The notes beneath the pieces were generated by a model. It was given only the letters and a program-made list of their open reading frames with translations, was not told where the DNA came from and did no database searches. From the NCBI GenBank assembly GCA_963576565.1, contig OY755042.1:97458185-97522184 (forward strand): a stretch of 64,000 nucleotides of DNA, in the 5' to 3' direction. Position numbers and translations under genes: made by a program. The DNA comes from Aspidapion aeneum. Its lineage: Eukaryota; Arthropoda; Insecta; Coleoptera; Brentidae. Of this stretch, positions 1 to 10,345 are shown in pieces (position 1 is the first letter of the stretch; the number at the start of each line of letters is the position of its first letter).

Positions 1-2
1 AT

Positions 3-567
3 AATGATTTGAGTAGTGATGTTACCTTTAAATTTGACTAAAGTGACTTATGTAAAGCTGTAGAAATGGCAAGTTGCAGAAATATTAAATGGCATCTTAT
101 GCAAATAGTCCACCAGTATACCGGTCTATTTTTTAAGTGATGACTAACAAGCTGAATTCTCGTACATAGCTTTATTCTAACAGAATGCGCGGAAATCTTT
201 TGAGCTTCAGACTGACTAAACCAAGCATATGATTTAGGCGACAATGTCAAGTTTCAAACAGGTACTAACTCAAATTATCCCAAAGTTACAAATAATAAGA
301 TGAACAAAGTTCCATTAAAGAATTAGTAACCGGCAATTTTTTTTCTGTAGGCTTAAAAATGTGTTGAAAGTTAATAGCAATATTCAAGTATTTTTGCTGT
401 GGAAAAAGTTAGGCGTCTCGGCCAGTTAAAAGTAATCACTTAAAAAATATACCGGTGTACTGTAGACTATTTGAGTTAGATGCCATTTAATATTTTTGCA
501 CTTCTAAAGCTTTACATAGCTCACTTTTGTCAAATTTGAATGCAAGTTCACTAAGTACTCAAATCAA
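3..567. repeat. Foldback (long inverted repeat) element
   Basis: About 145 bases at the left edge (from TGATTTGAGTA) pair imperfectly with the reverse complement of about 425-567. Shared blocks in the same order include TATGTAAAGCT, ATTAAATGGCATCT, CAAATAGTC and TATTTTTTAAGTGAT. The unpaired centre is near 280 bp and carries AAAGAATTAGTAACC, which recurs in the last EcR intron near 62210. It is a non-coding MITE-like element that may extend past the window edge. Confidence 0.7.
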
Positions 568-1499
568 TATGCAACTAAAAAGAATATATTTCTTATTATT
601 ACGATGTTTTTTATTACACCACGATAATCAAAGCGAAAGGGTAATAAGAAACTTTTCCATTCTGAACTATTTGTTTATGACAAGCAAAATTTAAAACAAT
701 ACATAAAATGACAGGCACACTTAAGTAATAAAACAGAAAATAAAGTGTGTCCTTCAGACAAAAAAAAATATTATGTGAAATGGTTTGCTTGTGAAAAATA
801 TGTTTAAAAAGTGCTAAAAGTCTATTAATATTTTAGTAGAAGAATTTCAAAGGTTTTTTTCAGATATCTCAAATTACAAAATGCAAGAGTAGCAAAAAAA
901 TATGTCCTATTTCCCCTGTTTCTTATTGCCCCATCTACCCCCATTTTAAATAAATGGGTTCCGCCTTTGAGTATAAGACCCATATAATTTACTCAATGGT
1001 TCCGCTCAACACTGCAGTGACCTGTGCAGCCAGCGCCATCAAATGGCACGGAATTTAAGAGAAGCTCGCTAAAACACAATCGCGCACGTTCTACGTACGT
1101 CAAAATTCCTATGTTCCACAGAAGCCGTTAACGATATGTGACGTTCAATTGTCAACAGTGTCGAATTGCGTTGGTCGTCGGCCGTTTTTGGCACGACCAA
1201 AAACTATCTCTAATAGCACTGGTCGGCAAAAAATAGAAAAATCTTGAGCCCTGGCATTATTTCTGCTGATTCTTAGGTTCAATGACGCCTTGAATCCCAA
1301 TATAGCTTGCATTTTCTTCTACCACCCACCATTTTTGAGGGAGCAGCCCTTTTATTTATTTTTATCACTTTTCGATGATAATGATAATCTTATCGACATG
1401 AATTGAAATATTTAGGAGTGAAGAGAATTATTTTAGCTGTAACAATAATAAATAAAAAGATCTGTACCTTCACTTGGTGCTTGCTTTCCTTTTATACCT
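568..1499. other. Intergenic or intronic, no gene seen
   Basis: AT-rich sequence with no long reading frame and no recognisable protein similarity in any frame. Confidence 0.5.
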
Positions 1500-1932
1500 T
1501 GAGGTACAACCCTGTCGTTTCAAAAACCAGCAGTACTTCGCCAACATGCTTGTATTCAACTTCCCGGAAGATCAATTATCCAACTTAGCGATATCTTGAT
1601 AAATTCGTTCTCCGTCTTCGTCCGAGACTACTCCTAAATTTTCAGAAAAGAAGTCCAGATGTGAGTGAAGGAAGTGTACTTTAAAAGACATGTTACATCC
1701 CCATGGCCTTGTAGGCTAAGAGCAATTCTTCGACCTGAGCGACATAATCATCACTTTTGTGGCTACCCAGGAAGTTCTTACACACGTTTTGGAATGCAAA
1801 CCAAGTTTTTTTTTCTTTTTGATTCAGGTGTTCAATAAAGGTCGAATCTTGAAAAAGTTGTCTAGTCTGGGGCGCCACAAAAACACCTTCCTTGATTCTA
1901 GCCTCACTAAGACGGGGCAATTTAGTTTTCAT
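1500..1932 (-). pseudogene. Fragment of a repetitive, transposon-associated arthropod protein
   Basis: The reading frame from 1932 down to 1693 gives residues such as RIKEGVFVAPQTRQLF and NFLGSHKSDDY. A one-base shift then continues into NMSFKVHFLHSHLDFF and GERIYQDIAKLDN (about 1693-1575). A further frame break leads into a piece reading MLAKYCWFLKR (about 1573-1505). From memory this order of motifs belongs to a protein found in many dispersed copies in arthropod genomes, where it appears tied to mobile elements; its function is unknown to me. Two frame breaks and no start or flanking domains show it is dead. The + strand ORF across it is only its antisense shadow. Confidence 0.6.
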
Positions 1933-2013
1933 AAATATGAATGCGTCACCTGTTTTGTACAGTGCTTTTACAAACTGGTCAGTCCGAGTTTGATGTGCAC
2001 AGGCGGCAAGTGA

Positions 2014-4051
2014 ATATTATCTTTCGGGATTAAAGGACTGTTATAACTTAACTTACTACTAAAATTAAAAAAAAAATAACTAAAAAATGTATGTAAAACG
2101 GAAAAATCGACGATGTCCATTTATCATTGATGCGGAACCGCTCCCCCCCAAGAAAAAGGGCCTACCCGAGGGGAAATTCGCCACCCTTAAAAACATACAT
2201 TATTCCTAGTGATTCCCAGAGATTTTCAGGTGTTTTCCAGTCATTTTGAAGTGATTGACAGCGAATTTCGAGTGATTTCGAGTTGCGATTCCCAGAAAAA
2301 TGTACAGTGATTCCCACCCGCGAAATTCTCCTTAAAGAGTGCTAAGTGCTAAGTCCTACAATCCTAGGTTTAAAAGTCTACATTTTGGTTGAAGGTTTAA
2401 CTCATTTTTCCCGTAAATGCAATAGTTTTTAATATTTATAAAAATTGTTCATAAATACCTTGCGATATGGGTCATCTTTTTTTGTTGTTACAAAGACATT
2501 ATTTCCACACAAAGGTTATAAATAAATAAAAATAATCAAATATTTTGGTTTAACAATGGTAGCCATATTTAAACCTCCAAATGTCACTAGGAAATGTCGA
2601 ATAAAAACGGTGTAAGTCAGTGTCCGCTGTCCGCTATATTTTACATGTTAATTTTTTAGACAAGTTAGCGACGATTAAACCGATGGTCGATTGTTTTAGT
2701 GAATGAGTAATTGAAAAGGGATTCTAATATATCTTGTGCTTTTTACAGTATTTAAATGTTGATACGTATTTAATACGGTAATGCATCTACAGATATAGTT
2801 TTAAGTTATTTATGTATTATTTAGCTGTGAATATTATTGTATGTAAGTTTTTTTGTCAATCATGGATTATTTCTATTATTTTTCGAACTTTAAACCACCC
2901 CTCAGGGGTGGTACTACAACTTGAGACTATTTTTAACGGGAATCCTACGACTGCACGGACTAAGTTTCCAAAAAATGACATTTGGTTACAAAATTTTTCT
3001 GTGGTTTTTCTTTATTTTCAAAGTTAATTTAAATTTATATGAGATGAAACTCACTGAGAAATGCTTACTATCATATTGCACATTAGGGTGAACCAAATCT
3101 TTGCAGTTATTTGACCTGTGAGTATTAAAAAAATACACTTAAACCGGTCGGTATCAAGTCTATAGACTTAAACCCGGTCTACAATGCTAAGTCTTAAGGT
3201 CTTAGTAAATACTGGTGTAAACGTCTCCAGTACCTCAGAAATAATGCTGTTAAGGCCAAAATAATCCTTTCCATCCCACCAAACTATCGAAAAGCAGTAA
3301 AAATAGGTAGGGGGTCTCCCCCAAAAATGGGGGGTGATGGGGTAAAACGGAGTTCATATTCAGGGCCGATTTTCATGCCGACCAGTGTAGTTAAAAAAAA
3401 ACTTTCTTGGTTATCTTAAGACTCAGAAATTGACTGCAGGGACCTGACAAAAGCTATAATGTAACAATGAGCAACCGTTTTGAACACAATGTACACTTTG
3501 TCAGACACATAAGTGCATTATTTGTATGCTAAGGAGTTAGACAGTGAAAAACATTCAATAAAAAGATAAGAGGTATCGCCTTGAATTTAAAAACAGACGA
3601 TACAGTGTTTAAAATAAAGTTTAAGACTAGTTTTAAAGTTAAAGAAGTAAAATTGAACGATGCATGTCGAAATAACTTCTTAGCGTAAAATAAATGCAAC
3701 AAATAGAACGGAAAATTTAAGGGTAAATTTATGGACTGTCACATTGGAATGTCACTATCGATATTAATAACACACAACAACAATGATAGAGTAATTGTAA
3801 TTAACTTGAAAATTAATTAGAACAATAAGTAAACAAAAAATAACCTAGAAGGTCGTATTGTAAGAGATATAACAGTTTATTTCAAAGCAGAAAAAATATA
3901 TTTAGAACGGTATTTGATTGTCAGTGTCAGTGACATATGGTTTCTTTTTTAACCAAATTCAAAATCTAAAAACAAACAAACCTTAATCGTGAGGAAACTA
4001 GGGTCTCTGCTCCCTGGGTGCCTGGCCTGGAGACGCCAGGCTTCCAGGATG
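2014..4051. other. Intergenic or intronic, no gene seen
   Basis: AT-rich non-coding sequence. The only structure that stands out is a short perfect palindrome near 2893-2914 (CCACCCCTCAGGGGTGG). Confidence 0.5.
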
Positions 4052-4767
4052 AAGAGTGGTGCGATGCTAATCGATTGGTTTTTAATATTTCAAAAACAAA
4101 TATCCTATCCTTTAATTGTTCTTTGACCAATATAGCATTAGATAATAAGACTCTGGAGGAAAAATCGGTTACGAAAGTCCTTGGTATGTACATTGATACA
4201 AAATTGAAATTCGATACGCATATTCAGGAGCTAAATAAGCGATTATCCAGAGGTTGCTATATTGTGAGGAGTATCAGTGAGGAACTAGGAAAAAACACGG
4301 CAAAAATAACTTACCATGCCCTGGTAGAATCCTATATGAGGTATGGTATTGCGTTCTGGGGCTTTTCAACTCAAGCTGCAGTCCATTCTGTTTTCGTGTC
4401 GCAAAAAACAGCAGTCTGGTATATATGCCGAGCAGAATGCAGACAAAGTTGCAAACCACTGTTTCTTCAAGAAATATTGTTAACAGTTCCATGCATATTT
4501 ATTTTAGAAACAACCTGCCTTATTTTTAAAAAGTTTGAAGGATCTACTAGGGACACACACTATCACCTTAGAAACAATGATGTTTCATTGCCCATCCCCA
4601 AATCAACACTAACCAGAAACTCAGTCATTTACGAAAGTGTTAAGATTTTTAATAAGCTTCCAGAAGAAATAAAGAACATTGCAGTCTAAAAAAACTTTCG
4701 GAAAGGTCTTAAAAATTTTCTGGTTAGTAAGGCATTTTATTCGCTACACCTCCGAATAGTTCCTTAA
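4052..4767 (+). pseudogene. LINE reverse transcriptase, C-terminal fragment
   Basis: Similarity begins at EWCDANRLVFNISKTNIL, the segment that follows the FADD active site in non-LTR reverse transcriptases. It continues through VLGMYIDTKLKFDTHI, the thumb region (RYGIAFWG) and the cysteine-bearing tail (CRQSCKPLFLQEIL, YNKLPEEIKNI-like). A TAA at 4687 interrupts the frame, but the same frame continues with NFRKGLKNFLVSKAFYS to a TAA at 4765. The catalytic palm is missing, so this is a 5'-truncated copy, as is typical of target-primed insertion. Clade is uncertain: CR1 or Jockey-like. The GTG at 4018 that opens the longer frame is not a real start. Confidence 0.8.
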
Positions 4768-5224
4768 TTTATTTAATTTATTTGCTTCGTTTTATAATTT
4801 TATAAATTTGTTGTATTATTTTTATGTATTTGTTCTATCTTTTATTAAGGAACATATTTATTTTTATTTTACTAAAAATTAATTATTTTTATTTTAAACT
4901 TTACCAAATAGGTATGCATAATCGGTTTACTTTTTTATTTTATTTTTCATACTTTAGTACCTGACTTTCGCCTGCTAGAATGGTTATTGCACTTAGAATG
5001 TTTATTGCACTTATTGTATTGTTTGTTACTATCGTTTTTTAATGTTTGTTATTTTTTACTATTGTCCAGTATTCTTTCTTATTTGAAGGATTTTCTGGTT
5101 TTGTTTTAGATACAAAACTCCTTATCGTATTTCAAATGAAAATACTGTTTTAATATTATAGTGTTTGGCGTCATATGTTTGAATTTATAATGAAACTAAA
5201 TGCAATATTCCATAAAAAGAATCT
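4768..5224. other. AT-rich tail region, no gene
   Basis: Very T-rich sequence directly after the LINE fragment, possibly its 3' UTR. It contains a near-duplicate pair of GTTATTGCACTTAGAATG-like phrases near 4980-5010. No coding signal. Confidence 0.4.
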
Positions 5225-5362
5225 GGGGGTACGGCAGTGTCCTGCCAAGTTTGCGCACCTGCTGTACAATCTTTTCTTGAAACATTTCAGCCCATATTTG
5301 ACCTATCTAAAACTCTACTTCGGAATAAGCTATGAAACTCAAACTTTGCATAGTCTTAGATC

Positions 5363-5372
5363 TTCATAGAGT

Positions 5373-5374
<2 letters not shown>
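5363..5374 (+). repeat. 12-bp target-site duplication, left copy
   Basis: TTCATAGAGTTA here is repeated exactly at 5809-5820, bracketing the LINE tail. The uninterrupted version of this site can be seen in the reverse copy of family A near 24741. Confidence 0.9.
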
Positions 5375-5407
<33 letters not shown>

Positions 5408-5808
5408 TGGGGTAGGCTCTAGGCCTGGCGACTAGGCACATGAAGCGCCCTTTTCGTCAACCCCCGGGCATCCCCCCTACTGCGTCCTTCCCTCGCTAAG
5501 GAATCTGCCCGTCTTCTGTACAAAGGCCAGAATATCGGGCCACCTCAGATTCAGAAGGTCCTCCGTCTCAAAGGCCTCCTCTTCGAATACCTCTCTTCTT
5601 GCCTCCTTGTATGCTTCACATGATGAGAGAAAATGCGCCGAGGTCTCGTCCTCGGCCCAACATCGCTCGCACGTCGCGTCCTCCTTCACTCTCATCTTTG
5701 CCAGATGTCCTTGTAGGACGCAGTGTCCGGTCAGGACTCCCACTATGACTCCCACCTCTCTTCGTGTTCTACGGAGCAGCCAGTCCCTACGGGATTTGCT
5801 GTAGCCTG
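5375..5808 (-). mobile_element. 5'-truncated RNase H-type LINE, 3' end only
   Basis: The element runs on the - strand. It starts inside its ORF2 C-terminus at 5808 and ends in a tail of about ten ACT triplets (TAG repeats on the + strand, 5375-5403). Exact 12-bp duplications flank both ends, so the borders are certain. A second, longer copy of the same family lies at 40041-41462 with the same 3' UTR and the same triplet tail. Confidence 0.9.
5477..5806 (-). pseudogene. LINE ORF2 C-terminal tail (after the RNase H domain)
   Basis: One open frame runs from the truncated 5' end (YSKSRRDWLLRR) through GVLTGHCVLQGHLAKMRVK and ATCERCWAEDETSAHFLSSC to a stop at 5477. The pattern LTGH..L..HL..M, then CxxC, then H...C is the standard C-terminal segment following RNase H in I/R1-group LINEs. 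Reverse transcriptase and RNase H domains are absent because the copy is truncated, so it cannot encode a working enzyme. The + strand ORF at 5607-5804 is its shadow. Confidence 0.85.
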
Positions 5809-6890
5809 TTCATAGAGTTAACAACCCCTCCAAGTTTTATGGACTTCCATAAAGTAGTAAAGTAGTCGAAATTGTCACTCACTCACTGAATCACTCACTC
5901 ATGTATAGATCATCAAAATTCTACTGTACTTCCAGACATGCTACAAAGCTGAAATTTGGTAGACTGATAAAAATTATGACCAAACCATTGGAAAAAATCA
6001 AAAAACCTCAAAATTCTAATTTACTCCCCTTCCCTATACATGTTAAGTTATGTAAAAGTAACATTGCCCACTTCGAAAAACAGTGGAGAGCTGAGGTTTG
6101 GCAAACTGAGGAATTATAATAAAACTATAGGAAAAAATTCAAAAACCCCAAAATTTTAATTTACTTTCCTCCCCTATAAATCTAAAGTTATGTAAAAGTA
6201 ACATTTCCCTCTTCCAGAAACGCTAGAGAGCTGAGCTTTGAAACGCCGATATGAACTATGATAAAACTATAGTAACAAATTTAAAAACCCCAAAATTTTC
6301 ATTTACTTCCTTCTTCTATAATTGTAAAGATATGTAAAATTAACATTGCCCACTTCCAGAAACGCTAGAGAGCTGAGCTTTGGAAGACTGATAGGAACTA
6401 TGATAAAACTAGATGAAAAATTGTAAAAACACCAGGGTTTTAATTTACTTTTCTCCCCTATAAATGTAAAATTATGTAAAAGTTACATTGCCCACTTCCA
6501 GAAATGTTAGAGAGCTGAGCTTTGGAAGGCTGAAAGGAACTATGATAAAACCATGGGAAAAAGTTATAAAACCTAAAAATTTTAAAGAAGGCATTGCATA
6601 AGTTTTGAACAATATTCCACATATTTTACTACTTTAAAACTTAAATATTATCCAAATCCTTTAAAAAAGGAGTTGGCTTTTACGGCTGCAAATGACTCTT
6701 AGACACACAGTGCTAAATTGAACATAACGAGGTTTGGCTGTAATAGCAAAGTTAAAAAAAAAACATTTCCAAACCAGTAAAAATCTTTCATTTTGAAATT
6801 TGTATTGGAGAACTTGGCTTTACTTTTATCTCAATTCTTTTTACTTAATACAATGTTCGCGTATTTGGTTTATTTACATGAAATGGTTTT

Positions 6891-9129
6891 GTTATGATTA
6901 TCTTCTTTTGAATCAGATATTGTTTTGGTTAGGAGAGCAGTTTTTGATTTGATATAATTTTTGTTTGAAACAAACATTCCTTTTTAAAGACATCTTATTT
7001 AAGTTAAAATTATTTAAAAAATTGATCTGTATCCAAAATACATCATTTACATGTCCTTGTCGCTTGCAAAAACTGCGTTTTAACAATAGGGTTTATTGAA
7101 CTCTTATATGCTAATAAATAAATAAAAATGAAAATATTAAAAAATATACAGGTGCGGCTTGAATGTATGCCAAATGACGACGGGTCATACATATTTGCCT
7201 CTAATTTATGCTAAAAATATGGCAAAGGTTTTGAATTGTTTGTGTAATTAAGCTAAAAAAACTATAGGTTTAGTTTTTAGCAACTCAATCTATCTCCCTG
7301 TGTTTACAGCACTTTTGTCTTACTGAGTGACTTTCATTTTTAGCAAATTTACCATGAACAAAATTTTTATATTGCAAGAAAAAATGGTACTCGTTTGGTA
7401 CGTTTAAACAAATCGACTCCAGCCCGTTCATAATTCACACTCTTTTCTTGGGCTTTTATTGTTATCGCTGGGCTTAAACAGGATGACAAGGCACGTCTTA
7501 TATACATTCTAGACCAACAAAAAGAAACAGTGGCGTATCATTTACTCTTTTTTAATTTTTTAATAAAACTGCGTGGAGTTCCAATTTTGAAGATATAACG
7601 TATTTTTTCAGGTTTCTAGATTCGTACGCACCTACCTAATGAAATAGGTAGGTAGCTATATAATATAATAAGTATAACAGTTTTGAAAACATATTTCGTT
7701 TTAAGAAAAATAAGTTATGGAGTTGTCCAGCAAAATATGGCTTAAAATATAAAATTAATACCATATAATGAAGAATTAAAAAATTATAGCACGCCACTGG
7801 ACAGAGAAAGATAGCGCTAATTGAAGCCATCTCTTTCCCAATTAGATTGAGCTTGGAACCGAACCAATGGCATTTGGTCAAAGGGGGCTAAATTTCCCCC
7901 ATGGACCATACAAAGAAAAAGATTTAAACGTAAAAAGAATAAGCAAGCATTTCTTATTAGAACGTTTAATATTCTTCCAATTACAATCTATGCGTACACT
8001 ACTGAATCGAAAGCATTGGATATCTTTCACTGTGGTACTGAGAACTGTACATAACTTACTAAAAAAAACTTAAAAAAAACTCTTCGATTTTCAAGAGAAG
8101 CTTAATAATTCAGACTGCATCTTGATATAGCAAATTGTTTTTAAACTATGAAGGATTTTTAAAAGACTGCATTTTGGGAGGGGTTATAGCTTATTTATTT
8201 CCGAAAATTTTGTTTTGTTTGTTTTTTTCCAAATCATCCAGCTGTCAAACTGTATTTCATCGTTCACTTTTAGTTGGTCAGATTTAACTAAAGTTGATAT
8301 TTTTTATGTATGTTTATTTGATTATTTATTATTATTTAAAATTACCTTTAAAATGACATATGATATGTATAAAAAATATATGTTAAAAGAAAAGTCCAAT
8401 GAATATATTGTGTACTTACTTACAGAAATAATAAAAAATAAATAAATTAAGTTTGTCATTTTAAAAAAATGTTGAAATCGCTTTTAAATCTCGAATAAAA
8501 AGGGTTATTCCAATTAAAAATCTTTTGCACTCTCTCAAAAAGTAAAAGTAACAGTTGAAATTAGATTTGACCTTGATATTCTCTCCTGAAATAATAAAAA
8601 TTTTAAAAAAGTATATTCAACAGTTTTCACTTTTAAGCTATTCTTAAAAACGGGTCAGATTTTTTTCTATTTGCCCTAAAATTACCAAAAAAAAAAAATA
8701 TATGCCTACTTGCAAACAAACACACATAGATGTCAAAAACCCTCGCAAAAACCATTTTTGCTTTATTTTTTAATTGTATCCTTACAAATGTGTATCAAAA
8801 AAAACAAATATGTTCGGACATAAAGCGGCCAAATATCCCAAAAACTGACACATAAAATAGGAAAGAAGCGAGTAAAAAAGAACAAATCCTTTCTTGGAAC
8901 CGAAACTCACAAAAATACTATTAAATAATACAAAGTTGTTTTAGTGGAATTTGGTGGACGCGCCTGCAACCAAAAATGGGTCGTTAGGATTTGCAGGAAC
9001 TAAAATAGAGAATGTCTTCTGAGAATCGCATACCAAGCGAACGAAGAATACTAACTTGAAATTAGTTGCATAACATCACGGTCTTAAACATAGAGGCATT
9101 GTCTTAACCTTTTTTTTAATGATAATATT
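6891..9129. other. Intergenic or intronic, no gene seen
   Basis: AT-rich sequence with only short random frames. A small inverted repeat (CCTACCT...AGGTAGG) lies near 7630-7655. Confidence 0.45.
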
Positions 9130-10345
9130 AAATGTATTCCAAAAGAACACAAGCATTCGTTCAGATTTGTGCTCTGGTTGTATGAGAGCGAGAAAAATAC
9201 TTGATACTACATTTTTATGTATTATTATGTATAAAACAAAACTATGCAATATTATCGATGCGTCCTCCTGTGAAAAGTTGCAGAACTTCCAAAACCTGAA
9301 AAGCCGCCCCATAAAGTATCATCCTATAGGATAGCTTTGCTGCCAGTTATATCAAAAGCTCTATGAAAAAATATTGTTCAAAAAAATTAATTAGAATATA
9401 GAAAAACAAGAAATTACCTCCTCTCATCATTTGGTTTTTGAGACCAGCATTTCACAATCGAACAAGTACACAAAATTACTGACATAACCGAAAAAGCACA
9501 AAAAATGGAAATGTGTCTTCTGTGATGTAGCACAAGGATACAGTCTTAGATGTAGACAATTATTGGACAAAGTGTGGTCTGAAGAACTTAATTTTAAACT
9601 AAAACTGTTTCTGTCAAAACAATATTCTGATATTTGATCATATATATCTTCAGAGAAAAATGGTAAGATTCAAACTCAAACTAAAGAAAAATAAAAGTAG
9701 GTGTACCTCAGGGTAGCGTATTAGAGCCTTATTATTCACTTGCGATATCCCAAAATCAGAAAAATGTCATTTAGCAACATTTTTCAATGATACAGATTTA
9801 GTCATACAATTTCATAGCTGGACCAAAACATTTTGAATAATATTAAGTGAAACTAAATCAAATCATGTTTAATTCATAAACAAATATATGAATTAGGTAG
9901 AAATCAAAATTAATATTTTCATACTATATTCAAATAAAGTACATAAAATCTCGGAAACTTGATGCTTTTAGTTTTACAGAAATTTCAAGATAAACTATTA
10001 AGAAATTTTCTTAATGCACCTTTATATAAGTCCAAAATAGGGACCTTCATCGAGACGTAAAAATCGAAACAGTAGCAGGGACTTTAAAAAATTAAATGTG
10101 GAAGATATTGAGCTTCTAGATAATAATGTATCCAATTTGAATTAAAGACAAGAAAAAGTAAAGCCATTTGAGCTAGTAAACAAAATAAAATAAATGAAAC
10201 CAAGTATTTTTATACACCCAACAGAAGTTAAGATTTAACTCTTCTAGTAAATTAATTTAAAACAAAATTCCCAATTAGTGTTGCTGACTACATTTTAGGA
10301 CCATAAACAGAATATCTTCGACAAACAAAAACAAAAATAAATGTA
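9130..10345 (+). pseudogene. Decayed Jockey-type LINE, copy J1
   Basis: Across shifting frames the + strand still reads like a Jockey reverse transcriptase. KPPHKVSSYR (about 9298) is followed by IALLPVISKALWK, a degraded HxFGFR segment, then VCLL-DVAQ near 9520 and DKVWSEELNFKLKLFLSKQYSDI (about 9570-9640). GVPQGSVLE lies near 9700, and RDLHRDVKIETVAGTLKK and KPFELVNKIK near 10040-10190 close the ORF. A 3' UTR runs to an A-rich end near 10345. Many frame breaks make it inert. Copies J2 (17860-18700) and J3 (44012-44950) share the RDLHRD...TVA and RVKP-E segments, so they look like one family. Confidence 0.75.

Larger units (their letters stand above)
5225..6890 (+). repeat. Composite repeat family A, copy 1, with ~141-bp tandem subunits
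   Basis: The left part (GCCAAGTTTGCGCACCTGCTG, TTTGACCTATCTAAAACTC) and right part (ATTTTGAAATTTGTATTGGA, TTTATCTCAATTCTTTTTAC) recur at 23900-24870 in reverse and at 28340-29190. Between them, the phrase CCCACTTCCAGAAACGCTAG with GAGAGCTGAGCTTTGG occurs four times near 6068, 6208, 6350 and 6490, giving a period of about 141 bp. No coding sequence. A LINE tail sits inside it at 5375-5808. Confidence 0.75.

Noticed and set aside
2893..2914. Short perfect palindrome CCACCCCTCAGGGGTGG as a terminator or regulatory site
   Set aside because: Isolated, with no gene nearby. One such palindrome in 64 kb is not evidence of function.
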